Part shown: positions 38,526 through 50,027 of the stretch, in pieces
Layout of the letters: the number at the start of each line of letters is the position of its first letter
Position numbering within the stretch: position 1 is the stretch's first letter
Assembly (NCBI GenBank): GCA_048013815.1
Contig: CM106585.1
Coordinates: 17,856,001-17,920,000, forward strand
DNA: 64,000 bases
Direction of reading: 5' to 3'
From: Setoptus koraiensis
Taxonomy: Eukaryota > Arthropoda
Position numbers and translations under genes: made by a program
The notes under the pieces: generated by a model
The model's input: only the letters and a program-made list of their open reading frames with translations
Told to the model about the DNA's origin: nothing
Database searches by the model: none

Positions 38526-38987
38526 AGGTCGCCATCGATGCGAGGCCGCCTAACGACGACGCCGAATTATGTAACTGCCGGCTGGCGAAACAGCCAGAGA
38601 TTACGCTGGTGCAAAAGGAGAGTCGTCATTTTTTTCATCATCATTCTCGACCCGTGCTCATTTCGTGTTTTCTTCGTCGCCCGTGAGGCCTATAAAGCGC
38701 GCTAATCAATTTTGACACGGCCCGCTGGATTTGCAATATTTGTCTGAGTGAGTGTGTGTGTTGGTTTATCACTTAACAATTTGCCAGACAAATACTACGA
38801 AATAAACGAAGCCAAGTGCTGCAAATGTCAGATCCTCCATAGGGTCGGCATGGCAGCGTAGACGGCGCGCCGAGCAGCATATTTTAGCAATGGCTGCCTC
38901 GCAAGATACTGCTGGCCACTAATTAGTGTTCGGCTGTTGTGCTGCAAACAAGCTTCTGGCCACTTTTATCACATACATATCTATACA

Positions 38988-39120
38988 TATATAAGAGCCA
39001 ACACACACTGATCAAATGGGACACTTGTCAGATTGACGATGGAGCCCAATCCAGTTGAACGCTCATCCGGGCCGAAGATGCAATTTGAGCAAATCGAGCA
39101 AATCGAGGTACTGCAAACAG
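38988..39120 (+). promoter_or_regulatory. Possible TATA promoter with short coding exon
   Basis: TATATAAG at 38,988-38,995 is followed by an ATG at 39,039 opening MEPNPVERSSGPKMQFEQIEQIE and then GAG|GTACTG, a weak possible splice donor. If unspliced, the frame stops after about 31 codons. No homology is recognised. Confidence 0.25.
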
Positions 39121-39689
39121 AGCACATTCGTTGACCAGCAGCAAATCAGCTCGCTATGCGCCAGCACCAAATATCTAATATATATTTATAATATACACAC
39201 ATATATAGATATATTATAAATATATATTGGATATTTTGTGTAATCCGTTTAGTTGGACATGGCAACACTCTGAGAGCCAATCGCATACATATGCAAATTT
39301 GAAGTATTCTCTTGGTGGCGACACACTTCACTTCCGCCGCTCGGTCCATTGTTTTAGCGGGCCGTCGCATCGTAAGCAGTTGCTGTAAACAACATTTGCG
39401 AGTCGCCTCACTAACCCAAAACCGGCCCGTCTCTTTTCAAAACATCACCGTGCAAACAATCACCGAGCCCAAAATCAAGCTCGCCAGATGTCGCCAAACG
39501 AGCTATCCACTGGCAGCGGCCACAGGCTAGACTGATGGGCCGCTGGCACGCATACTAACATGCTGTCAGAAGTAACGGAATTGTCTGACAAGTTGGTTAT
39601 GGCACAATTGCTCTGACAGCGCCACACTAGCACCGCCAACCTGTCCATATGGAGACAGGCTTGCCAATGACTTGTTGTTGTTATTATCG

Positions 39690-39690
39690 C

Positions 39691-39784
<94 letters not shown>

Positions 39785-39785
39785 G
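39690..39785. repeat. Perfect (TTG)n microsatellite, about 32 units
   Basis: An uninterrupted TTG run. It produces long poly-Gln, poly-Leu, poly-Cys and poly-Asn frames that should not be annotated as genes. Confidence 0.97.
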
Positions 39786-41510
39786 CGCAGACAAGATAGG
39801 ACGGCGAAAAGAGTGGCCGTGGCGGGCAAACATCGCGCTTGTTTGTGTCTGTCGGCTCGATGCAGCCATGCGAGCGCGCCGACCATCAAGAATTCTGTCT
39901 AGCTTGGCCTTGCCAGTTATTCGATTATAACGAGAAAATATAAGCTCGTTACGGTCGACAACAATGGCCATTCTGCCCTTCATTGTTGACTCTTGTTTGG
40001 GGCCAGCAGAGCGCGGGGCCCCGGCGCGAGGCTCCAATGAAAAGAGTTCGCGCACAAAGTCATTTACGAGGGGCCAGACACACAAATTGTGTGTGTGTGT
40101 GTGCGTGTTTTGGTTTGAGCTGAACGACGACGACGAATAGAGTCCGTCCGGGACGGGCCCCGAAAATGCAAATAAATATCCCCTGTGGTGGACATTCATA
40201 CAGCGCGTATCATTCATTCATATATTCATTTATTTATTTTCTCACATCCGTCTACGTGTGTATTATGCAACCAATGTGCGGCTTTGCTGTGTATCACTGT
40301 GCGGCTATCATCGGGGGGCTGGCTCGAATCGGGGGCCCCAAATTGGAATGGTTGCCGCAGATGATCACAGATGATTATTTCGAGAGAAGATTTATCTATT
40401 TTTTACACAAATTCTCGCTGCGAAATAAGTCATCATAAGTGATTTTGTTTAGGGGGGCCCCGCTAAAAAGCGATTCAAACTTGTGAGAACACATTGTGCC
40501 AGTGGCACTGGCATCGCGAGCGGGCGATGATTACTGCCGCCGTCGCCGCCGCTGCTGATGCGTTCGGCACGGGGGAGCCCGGTTGGCCGGTTGTTGTGGC
40601 TGGCGCGCAGGCAAGAAATGAGATAATAAGTAACATGCCACAAAAAACGACAAAGAGAGAAAGATACACAGCGCACAGGGAATAATGAGAAGGGGCTCCT
40701 TGAAACGGAGCCACGTGGCCGTGTTTGCTCTTCTCTTCGCCCGTGTGTGTGTGTGTATTTATATATTTTGCTAGACCGACGGCGCGGATATTTGCTCTGC
40801 TGCGGCGCCTCACTTATAGGGCCTCCGGGCGGCGGGCTCGGCGCGGACCGCCGGCGTGAAGCCGCACATGCCGTGGGCCCGCCGGCAGCCCCATATCCGA
40901 TTTGGCCGATTGCTTTGGCGGATGGCCATTTCCGAGTGGCGCTAGCGGTCCGAGTGGGAGCGGTCCAAGTTAGCGCGGACCAAGTTAGCGCGGTCCAAGT
41001 GCGGGGCCCGAGCGGCAGCCGCAGCGACTAGACGGCGCGCCTAGAACAACAAAACAAGCAACAAAACCGCCAGCAACTGGGGCCCGTCATCTCAATCATC
41101 TGATATCATCACGGTTGACTCGGCTCACAAGGGCTCTGTGTGTGTGTGTTTTTTGTTATTTGCGGCCCCAGTGGCGCAATCGCCGGCAATGGTTGCCCAG
41201 TGGATTGAACGCCGGCACGAGTAATAGTCACGCTCGTCAGCAGTGTGTGTGTGCCCCAGTGTGCGCCAGTATATGCAAATGACAGCGTGCTGCGTTGTTT
41301 GTCGGCCGTCATGTCAAAATGGCCGTCATTGTCCTCGACGCGCTCCATTATACACGCCGGGCTCCGTTGCAAGTTGGGGCCCCACACAAACCAGCGGTAC
41401 GCGCGGGCCCCAGCACAAACCAGTGAACAGAAAATCTGCCGCTCGGCAACCCGCTGCAAGCGCCCGTGAATGAGCGCCGGAGCCGCTTGATGGGGCCCGC
41501 CTGCGCGTGC

Positions 41511-41600
41511 CGATATATCGCTGGAATATCGCTGGAATATTGCTGGTGTATCGCCGGAATATTGCTGGTGTATTGCTGATATATTGCTGATATATCAGCG
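41511..41600. repeat. 15-bp minisatellite
   Basis: Imperfect units of the form ATATTGCTGGTGTATC / ATATCGCTGGA, about six copies. Confidence 0.75.
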
Positions 41601-42667
41601 CTGCTGCATGTCGCTGTATCGCTCCGGTGCTGTGTCGCTATATTTGCGAGCTGGTGGCCCGTTAAGTTTGGCAATAAATATCGTCGGTGCGTCGTCGCGC
41701 TTGTCGCCACACACTCGCCACTGTGGGGCGCCATAACTAGCTAAAACTGTGCAACTATGGAAATAGTTATTATATCCATCTCAAGTGATGACATCAATTA
41801 TATTCGCCCGACTTAACCGATAATCACTGCCGTCGCTGCGACAACAACAACAACGGCCACTGCACAACACTGAGCGCCCCATTATTTGTTGTCTGGCCAT
41901 ATAATTAAATTATTTCCAGCGCTCTAGTCGGCGTAGCCGCCGTCGGGGCTGTCGGTGCCGTAGCCGGTGTCGGTGGTGCGGCTGGCCCGGCCCAATCCGT
42001 CGGCTTGGATTACGTAACTTGTGACTGCGACCCGTCGGGCCGAAACAATGCCAGCCACTGTTTATTCAATTACTCATCCTCTCGACGGGCTGTGCTCGAG
42101 AGCCGCGCCGCTGCTGACTTGTTGATGCGCCGGCCCGTCTCTTACGACGCGCATTTGGCATGTGTTGCGGGCGTCGGGCCGGTGCGCCGCTGACCATCCC
42201 GTATCGAGTATATTCGTGCCATATTATGTAACATTGTCTCACAGCGCACAAAACGTTATGCGTGTGTTATGAGTGGTCGCTTACCATTTGAGGGTAGGGG
42301 GGCCATTTGAGCCCGGCGATAATATCAAACAAGAGAGTTTCAGGAATGGTAATTTGGGCTCACGTCGGCCGCTCCAACTGGCAATGGAGTTGGCGCAGTT
42401 CGAGAGGTCGAGCCGTTTTAAAAGTGCCCCCGTCGGAGTTGCAATAGTTGCATTTTAATTAGTTCATTACGGTGCGTCCGTTACGTGGCCACCAATTGCG
42501 ATGAGAGCGAGCGAGAGAGAGAGGGAAAATTCATTATTTGCGTTTAACCAAAGCAAACAATGGCTCTGTTTCATTGCCATGACGTGTACTTTAATGTTGC
42601 GCAATAACGACCACCACTCACCGACGCGGCTAATAAAGGCGAGTTTCGCCTCTGGCCTAATTGACAC

Positions 42668-42785
42668 TCGCAACAACAACAACAGCAACAGCAACGACAA
42701 CAACAGCAGCACCAACAACATCAACAACACCAACAACAACAGCAACAGCAGCAGCAACGACAGCAGCAGCAACAACAACAACAAC
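42668..42785. repeat. CAA/CAG (opa-like) repeat
   Basis: An interrupted CAACAACAGCAACAG tract with CGA and ACC variants. The frame at 42,501-42,824 (+) and the reverse poly-Leu frame arise from it. Confidence 0.85.
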
Positions 42786-44448
42786 TTTGTCGCTTCTGTC
42801 AGCTTAGCTCTGTGTCTGGCATGACAAGAGGCCAACGTGACGGGCCTCGTTCGGGTTGTGAGTGGGGTCGCGAGCGGAGTTGCCAGTAGGGGCGCTCGAG
42901 TGGGTCGACTTGGCGTACAATAGTTGCGCCAGTTGCGACTGGCTGCCGTTAATTTCGACCGGGCACGCTTAATTTCGGCTGGGCGCCGTCAAAATCGACT
43001 AGCCACCGTTAGGTGGCAAGCTGATACGACAAGCTCACGTGCCAGCGAGAGAGCGAGAGAGAGCGAGGTATGGATCGGACAAAGGGGCGAGGGGCCCCAA
43101 CAAACGAACGCTTTGGGCAAACTGTGTCCAAAGTGTCGCCGTCTGACAAGTCGACACACTGGCCGACAGATCGACACAAAATATTGCGCCTATATGTCGA
43201 AGAAGAATGAGCGGCCGAGACGAGTTTGTTGCGTTGCCACGATACGCGAGAGATAGATGAATGATAGATAAGCCACTGCATCTATTCACAGACAGACAGA
43301 CTGGCTGGCTGGCACACAATGACCATTGTTATCTGGTTATCTGTTATTCTTATCCCCATGCCCGACCGATATACCGTTATATATCCGTTATGTGTCTCAT
43401 ATATATTATCTAATGTGTATTATATATTATATGCTCGTGCTATGGCTGGCGCTGTGCCGATGGCATCCCGCACAATAGTATGCTGGCGATGATTATATAA
43501 TAGATGGGAACGGGGGGCCCAATGAATCAGATATCGGCACAATTGTCGCAATTGACTGCTACTCATTTGCAGTGCGGGCCAGTCGGGCAAGCAGCAATTG
43601 TTGTATTATTAGGCAACAAAGTCCCAAGTAACTGCGTGAGTTTAGTTGTGCTTTTGTCCACTCCACCGCCACCTACCGGCCCGTTGGCCCTTGTGCGACG
43701 GCCCCGAAGTGGCTGTGAGGCCCTGTGAGCAAATGGCCCAACAATCCGAATGGGGCCCACAACACAGAGAACAGAGAAAAACAAACTGCAGCCCATGTGA
43801 TGATGTTTGGAGAGGGTGTCCATTACAAATTGAGTCCGCCATTAAATTAATGTCGTCGTGTGCTGCTCGTGCACTGCAACAGAAACAGTGGTGCACCATT
43901 TCTATTTGGGCACCACTGTACTAGCAAGCGTCTTACGTAAGTCTTACGTAATGCAGTGGCCGTGCACGGTCCGTCGATGTCAGTTTGCGGGCCAATCAGA
44001 CATGACGCAACAGCAACAGCAACAACAACAGCAACTGCAACTGTGAGTACGGTGTGTCGTTAGTGGCTAATAGATGGTCGTGTCATATATACCGCTACTA
44101 ACAACATGAATATGTTACAGAAATGTTACACGTTTACACGTCATCGTCATCGTTATGTTGCTCGCCCTTGCTTACGTTGTTTGCCGGTGCGCTGTTTGCG
44201 CGTGCTTGCGCGTGCTCGCCCAAGCCTCAACAAACGGCCATCAACGGGCAACAACAATCGGCATCCACTAATGATGTACACAATACCCGCTGACCGTTAC
44301 TCTCGCGTAATACATTGCGCGCGGTGCGCAAGCTGATTAACGGTCACGCTTACCACGGGCTGATCAGTTAATCTTGACCATCTCAAGTCGCGTAACTAGT
44401 AATCTCGGCCTCGTCCGCCAGTCGGCCGGCCGGATAACTGGCCCCGCT

Positions 44449-44605
44449 GGCACCGCTACAGCCAGTGGCACCGCTACAACCAGTGGCACCGCTACAACTA
44501 GTGGCCGGTCGCGACACTACAACTAGCGGCGATTCTACAACTAGCGGCGACTCTACAACTAGCGGCGACAACTAGCGGCGACAACTAGCCGCGACAATCG
44601 CATCG
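44449..44605. repeat. 18-bp minisatellite, two related unit types
   Basis: First, units of about GTGGCACCGCTACAACCA (three copies), then CTACAACTAGCGGCGAYT (three to four copies) shortening to GACAACTAGCGGC. Confidence 0.8.
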
Positions 44606-44939
44606 GCGTAGCGGCGCGTTATGTAACTGTGCCAACCGTGTTTCATTTGGTGCCCCGGCGACTGGATTACCCGTGTGTCATTCATTTATCATCATCGCAC
44701 AATGAGCCCAATTGCGACACACACACGAGTATAGGTTGGGGCCAATTGGCTGGCACCAGAAGAGCCTATAAAGAATATTGATTTAGACATGTGGGCCCGG
44801 TGTGGAGGATGTGCGACACCGAGCCGCTGTTTGTGTTTGGGTTGGTGCGCTCGAATTAGACGCGATTGATTTGGCAGTTTGAGTCGCAAATGCATTTGTT
44901 GCGTTCATTTGTTACACCGGCTTGTCGGCACGGGTCTGT

Positions 44940-45015
44940 CTCACAGAGGGCGCACTAACTCACAGAGGGCGCACTAACTCACGGAGGGCGCACTAACTCA
45001 TAGGGGGCGCACTAA
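44940..45015. repeat. 19-bp tandem repeat, four copies
   Basis: Unit CTCACAGAGGGCGCACTAA, starting at 44,940, 44,959, 44,978 and 44,997; the last two copies carry one or two changes. Confidence 0.9.
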
Positions 45016-45148
45016 CGAGTTGCAGCAACGCGCCGAGCTGGCCCAAATGCGGATTAAACGCCAAATTGGACGCATAACGGACCAAACGCACACCGAGACT
45101 GTCGCCCGTTCGCGTGCCGAGTTCGTGCGCTCCCAATCATCTGGCGGA

Positions 45149-45255
45149 TAATTGTCGTCGTCGCTGTTGTCGTTGTTGCTGTCGTTGTTGCTGTTGTTGT
45201 TGTTGTTGTCGTTGTCGTTGCTGTTGTTGTTGTCGCTGTTGTTGCTGTTGTTTTG
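45149..45255. repeat. GTT/GTC/GCT repeat
   Basis: An interrupted trinucleotide tract with Gln- and Asn-rich frames on the - strand. Two (AC)n runs follow downstream at 45,670-45,693 and 45,775-45,796. Confidence 0.85.
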
Positions 45256-45856
45256 CGCCGTGATTTGACGTGCCAACTGGCACAGCGAGCGCCTCACAAG
45301 TCAGTGGAGCGAGCGCAGCCAGCGATGTTTTATCGCTGTGAGCCATCAGCTAGCTCGACGGCGCTCGCTTGCCAGCAGCTGGCTCGCTCGCCGATAATAG
45401 ACCGTGTGTCATACTGTTGCGTCGCAGCTTGTTTGTCTGTCTATTTGTTTGTCTCTCTATTTGTGTGTCCGTCCGTCTGTCTATTTGTGTGTGTCTGTTT
45501 GCCCGTTTGTTTGTTTGTTTGCGTGGGTGAGTCATCGGCCAATGTCATTGGATGTCGACGCCAACGGATACATGAGCCCCCCTCTCGCATAGCTACTCGC
45601 ATACTCACGTGCAAAGCGAGCCTCGTCGCCTTTCCCGAGGCATACGACACACACACTCTATGAGAGAGTACACACACACACACACACACACACCCGAGGT
45701 TGGCTCGTTACACTATTAATTATCGAGGCATCATTAATGAATGGGCGGCTCGCAGTCGCACAATTTGCCCGCTATCACACACACACACACACACAAATGA
45801 CAATCTAGATTTTGCGGTGGTTGCCATATCGACGCTTTTTGCTCTCGTTTTGGCTA

Positions 45857-45941
45857 GACTCTTTTGGCGAGCTCAACTTTTTGCGAGCCCGACTTTTTGC
45901 GGGCGCAACCTTTTGCGGGCGCACTTTTTGCGGGCGCACAC
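45857..45941. repeat. 17-bp minisatellite
   Basis: About five imperfect units of ACTTTTTGCGGGCGCA. Confidence 0.75.
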
Positions 45942-46085
45942 ACGTTTAAAAATAGCCCCACATTGTGCATAATTCATGCTGGTAGACGCACGGTTATTTT
46001 TGGGCCTCTGTCTCCATTGTGGCCCGGTCTGTTTTAGACATTTGGCACACTTGCGCCCGCTTGTTTCGATACAATGCTGCGCTCA

Positions 46086-46176
46086 TAGAGTCTACGCCGT
46101 GGAGTCTACGCCGTGGAGTCTATGCCTCGGAGTCTATGCCACGGAGTCTATACCGTAGAGTCTGTATCATAGAGGC
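46086..46176. repeat. 15-bp minisatellite
   Basis: About six units of GAGTCTACGCCGTG with decay to the right. Related AGTCT/GACTCTGTG units reappear at 48,740-48,795. Confidence 0.75.
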
Positions 46177-46397
46177 TGCTTCAGACAGACAAAACTGGAT
46201 CGATAATAATTACACACTCGCGCGGGCACCTGTACTGTTACGTAACAGTACACCGTTCAACAGCCGGCCGGCCTGTCTCGGCAACCTGTGTCGGCCGCCT
46301 GTCAAACTGACAGCTCGCTGGGCGCCATATGGGTGCGCGGGCAGCCTGCACAAAGTTGCCACCAAGCGGCCCAGTTGATAAAGCTGCAATAAAGAGT

Positions 46398-46530
46398 TAT
46401 ATAAAGCCCGCCACTGGGGGCACTCGCAACTCACAACTCGCGACAGCCACACACAGCAATACGACAGCAATTGCAATGCAGGCCAATGCCAAAAAACAGC
46501 CGAGCCCATTAGTGATAATCAAATAAGTGA
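46398..46530 (+). promoter_or_regulatory. Strong TATA promoter with candidate first exon
   Basis: TATATAAAG at 46,398-46,406 precedes a plausible start near 46,430 (CAACTCACAAC). A short leader follows, with ATG at 46,471 opening MQANAKKQPSPLVIIK and a stop directly before GTGAGTTACG, a near-perfect splice donor. TATA box, short exon and donor in order suggest a 5' exon, perhaps with a small upstream frame rather than main coding sequence. The downstream exon is not identified. Confidence 0.4.
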
Positions 46531-47610
46531 GTTACGCAATGCGCGCAACCTGCCAACCTGCTCGACCGACAGCCGTTTGTCCGTTGCGCGATTTAATTTA
46601 AATAACGCCAAAAGTCAGCATTCATTTGCACATGGGGCCCCGCCAGATATCGCCCATATGAATAGACGGAATTATGTACTATTATGTTGTGTATTATGTC
46701 TGTTTGAAGGCCGCCGGAATTGCAATCTATCTACCTGCTACATCGATTTGCTGTGCCTATTTGCTGTGCCTGTTAGTTGCTGTGCCCGTTCGCTGCATTG
46801 AGCTTATTTGTAAAGCAGCTTATTTGTAAGGTGCAGCCAGTGCAGCAATTTAGCGTCAAGTTGAATATCGGCCAGCGATCTAGTTGTGCCGCGCGATCTG
46901 ACAATGAGCAGCAGTGATAATAAATTACAGCCAGGCCCACATATTGGCGCCAAAACAAACCGCACTGGCAACGTGCTTACACGTGTTTGTTATGTGTTGT
47001 GCTTAGGTGCAATATTACATAACATAAGCACGTAGTTTAGCACGAGCGTCATGGCACAATGGCTCACAAGCGCACACAAAGGTAAGCGCCGGGGACAGAC
47101 CCAACAACGACAAACATCCATTTGCACTTATGAGTGCACATTGATGATTCCCAGATCCGCCGATTGAAACCAGCGACCCGCCGTGATTGTCCATGAATAA
47201 TGATGACTTGATTCCTGATTTGAGGCCCGCAGCGCCTCACCGTGCCGCGCACAAACAAACCTCGCCGCCGCAGCCGACGCCGCCGCCGCCGCTGAGTCTC
47301 TAGCGGCCCCCTAATACGCCTAATGCCCCAGCACGCCTAGTACCCCAATGCACTAGTGCCCCACTCGGGCAGTTATAATGTAATTACGGCGGCGCGTGAG
47401 ATATGCTCGCCGCGTCGCTAGTCGCCAGACGATCGACCGCCCGGCGGCCACGGGCGCTCACTCGCGGGCCGCTCACTCGCAGGCTCACTGGCTCCCGAGT
47501 CGCGCGCCCCCTTGCTCGGGTGTCGGCCATTTCGTCGCTCGCAATTCCGCAGCCGTTCGTGGTGGCGACTCGTCCGCGGCGCCCGTCGTCAGCAAATAGC
47601 CGCGCGGTCA

Positions 47611-47715
47611 ATGGCCGCGCCGGCACAGGTGAACGCGAACTGTTTGCTGGGACTGTTTGCACTGTTCGCACTGTTCGGCACAACATTGTCTGAAGGCTAT
47701 TATTATGTTGCATAA
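47611..47715 (+). CDS. Candidate signal-peptide mini-ORF
   Basis: ATG opens MAAPAQVNANCLLGLFALFA, continuing LFGTTLSEGYYYVA to a stop: 34 codons with a convincing hydrophobic core and a small-residue cleavage region. On its own it is too short for a typical secreted protein. It could be the first exon of a split gene, but I see only weak donors. It could equally be chance in GC-rich DNA. Confidence 0.25.
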   Translation: MAAPAQVNANCLLGLFALFALFGTTLSEGYYYVA

Positions 47716-48443
47716 TATTGTCTATGTTTAGCATGACACGATCAGCATGGTGCGATAATTGTCTGGCGTGTTGGGCTCGCCAAAACGCCAGACGCTCTCT
47801 GCATCGAGTGTGCAAAATGTGCATTCAGTCACTGTATTACAGTGTGTAGTAAATTGGTGCGCGTGCTGTGCGATGGGTGCGCACTGTGCCGACGCTGGAT
47901 CGGTGGGCCCCGTCGCTGGCTGTTACTGGCTGCCTCGGGACGCTGCGGGCCGCCGCGGGCTGTTGCCGGCATCGGCGGGCCGACAGACCCGCAGACAGTC
48001 CCGTAGAGAACATAGAGCACAGCCAATTGATGGGCAGCACAAACAACAAAGTGCAAACAACAAAAGAGGCGAAATAAGTGGAGTAAAAGTCACGTCTAAC
48101 TCAATTAGACTGCTCGTTATGCTGCGCAAATGCGCCGCCACTTGTTTGTGTTGGCACAGCCATGAGTCAGCCCACACCTTGTCCCGACGACGCTTCCAAA
48201 TATCCGCATTTGTATATTTGTATCTGTATATTTGTGAACTGCGAGGGGCCGAGATTGTTTGCGATGACTTAGTGCCGTCGCTGTGGCTATTTTGAGAGTT
48301 GGCGTCGACTGGCGCACGCTTCACACCATATGCTGACCCGAAAAGTAGTTAGCGTGTTCGCTTGGCTTCACTCTGTTGTTGTCGTTGCAACGTTTCACTT
48401 TGCGACGCATCGCAATTCCAAATTCGCCGCTCGCCGCATCGCT

Positions 48444-48515
48444 TCGAATTGGCCGCTCGCCTCGAATTGGCCGCTCGCCTCGAATTGGCCGCTCGCCTCG
48501 AATTGGCCGCTCGCC
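48444..48515. repeat. 18-bp tandem repeat, four copies
   Basis: Four perfect units of TCGAATTGGCCGCTCGCC, flanked by decayed copies (AATTCGCCGCTCGCCGC and GCTTCGCAATTCG). Its length keeps all six frames open, which explains the overlapping ORFs here. Confidence 0.95.
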
Positions 48516-49189
48516 GCTTCGCAATTCGAAATTCGCCGCTGACTTGGGTCGGCGTTGTTGTCTCGCAAACAAACACAACAGCGACAGACAACACACAATC
48601 CGCGAACGACGCATCACGCAACACACAACGAAGCCAAATATCAAAGTTCAACAACCTCGGCGCCGTCTGTGCCAAGACTGTTTTGTGTGCCGGCAGTGTG
48701 CTCGACTGTGGGCCCCGCCGCGGTTTTCGCCGTGCCCAGAGTCTATGCACCCCGGCGTGGACTCTGTAGACTCTGTGGACTCTGTGGCACAGACCGCATG
48801 CCACACAAAGTGATGAGAGACGCCAAATGGAGTGGTCGCCTTTTGTGTCGACGCTCGCTCGCTGACTCACGGAGGCCAGCGCCGTCAGTTGTAGGCGGAC
48901 AAACCGCAAATTGAGCATGCGAGCACCGCGACCAGCCTCAAGCTGTTGCAACTGGCGAGTGATAACGACTCGCCAGCAATCAGTGGCTCGGTGGCGCCAC
49001 CAGCGCGCATACTAATACATGCAAGCATACTAATACACATGTAAGCATACTTATACACATGTGAGCAGGGCGCCTAGCGATTTTCGCGCTCTTCCTTGGC
49101 GCAGCGAGCTTCGCGGTGAGCACTTGTCGTCTGTGCGCTCTGTGCCTGTCATCTAACTGGCTCGCGAGCAGTGTGCGTGATACGTTTCA

Positions 49190-49562
49190 TACTGTTGTTG
49201 TTGTTGTTGCTGCTGTTGTTGTCGGCCGTTGTTGCTGTTGTTGTTGTTGCTGTTGTTGCTGGCTGTTGCTGTTGTTGGCCGTTGGCCCGGCTGGCTGTTG
49301 GCTTTGTCGCGGCTGCTGGCAGCGCCGTCGTGGGCCGTGGCTGTCGCGAGCCGCCAGCCGCGAGCCGTGAGCAACAACCACCGGCCAACTACATGTAACG
49401 ATGACTCATCGGGTGCTGTGTCATTCGCCATTGTAAATGTTGCGTAGCGCTATTAACTGCTGCTGCTGCTGTCGTTGTTGTTGCTGTCGTTGGCGTTGTT
49501 GTTGTTGTCGCTGTTGTTGGCGTTGCCGCTGTCGTCGTTGTTGTCGCTGTTGGCGCTGTTGC
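49190..49562. repeat. Paired GTT/GCT/GTC tracts
   Basis: Two interrupted trinucleotide tracts (49,190-49,275 and 49,455-49,562) separated by GC-rich DNA. All frames across them are low-complexity. Confidence 0.8.
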
Positions 49563-49834
49563 AGCCCGTAGCTAGTGCGCGCAGTTGCGTAACAGCACAG
49601 CTGAACATGACACATATGCTATCATGCAATATGAGCAACAATATCAACGGCCAATATCACCCGATAACTACAGATATAACTGCAGATATAACTGCAGAAA
49701 CAACAACAACGACAACAACAACAACAGCAACGAGCAAGAGAGCAACACATTATAGTAATAATATTATACTTATACTTACTTTGTGAGAGTTGCCACTACA
49801 AATAGAGAAGAAATTAGCAAAATTTGCGACTCAC

Positions 49835-49909
49835 AATAGCGCCATAGTCGCACTGCAGCGCAGCCAGCGCGATGATGATGAACAGCGCCACCGTGCAGTG
49901 CCCATTCAT
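49835..49909 (-). CDS. Candidate first coding exon of a secreted protein
   Basis: On the - strand an ATG at 49,909 opens MNGHCTVALFIIIALAALQC, then DYGAI: 25 codons with a clear signal-peptide core. It is followed at once by GTGAGTCGC (first intron base 49,834), a strong splice donor in phase 0. Upstream on the - strand lie TTTTTAAAC and ATATAATA as possible TATA elements, and a triple CAATATTGTGC repeat at 49,975-50,027. Short exons of this kind, a signal peptide plus a few residues, are typical of arthropod cuticle and other secreted-protein genes. The next exon, to the left, was not found, so the product is unknown. Confidence 0.45.
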
Positions 49910-49974
49910 CAGGCCGGTCCATTATCAGGGCAACAGGAAGTGGGTGGCACACAAGTTGTTTAAAAACGGCAAGA

Positions 49975-50027
49975 GTATTATATTGTGCTCAGCGTAATAT
50001 TGTGCCCGGCGCAATATTGTGCTCAGT
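49975..50027. repeat. Triple AATATTGTGC element
   Basis: Three adjacent units of about 16-18 bases (ATATTGTGCTCAGCGTA, ATATTGTGCCCGGCGCA, ATATTGTGCTCAG). They lie 65-120 bases upstream of the - strand signal-peptide exon, so they may be part of its promoter. Confidence 0.6.

Noticed and set aside
39566-40217. Long poly-Gln, poly-Asn, poly-Leu and poly-Cys frames
   Set aside because: They are translations of the perfect TTG microsatellite and continue into DNA with no coding character.
44940-45015. CRISPR-like array of 19-bp repeats
   Set aside because: The units are directly adjacent with no spacers, and the window is eukaryotic. They are minisatellites.
48321-48951. Several overlapping ORFs up to 200 codons on both strands
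   Set aside because: All pass through the 18-bp tandem repeat, whose length keeps every frame open. The overlapping frames cannot all be real and none has a domain.
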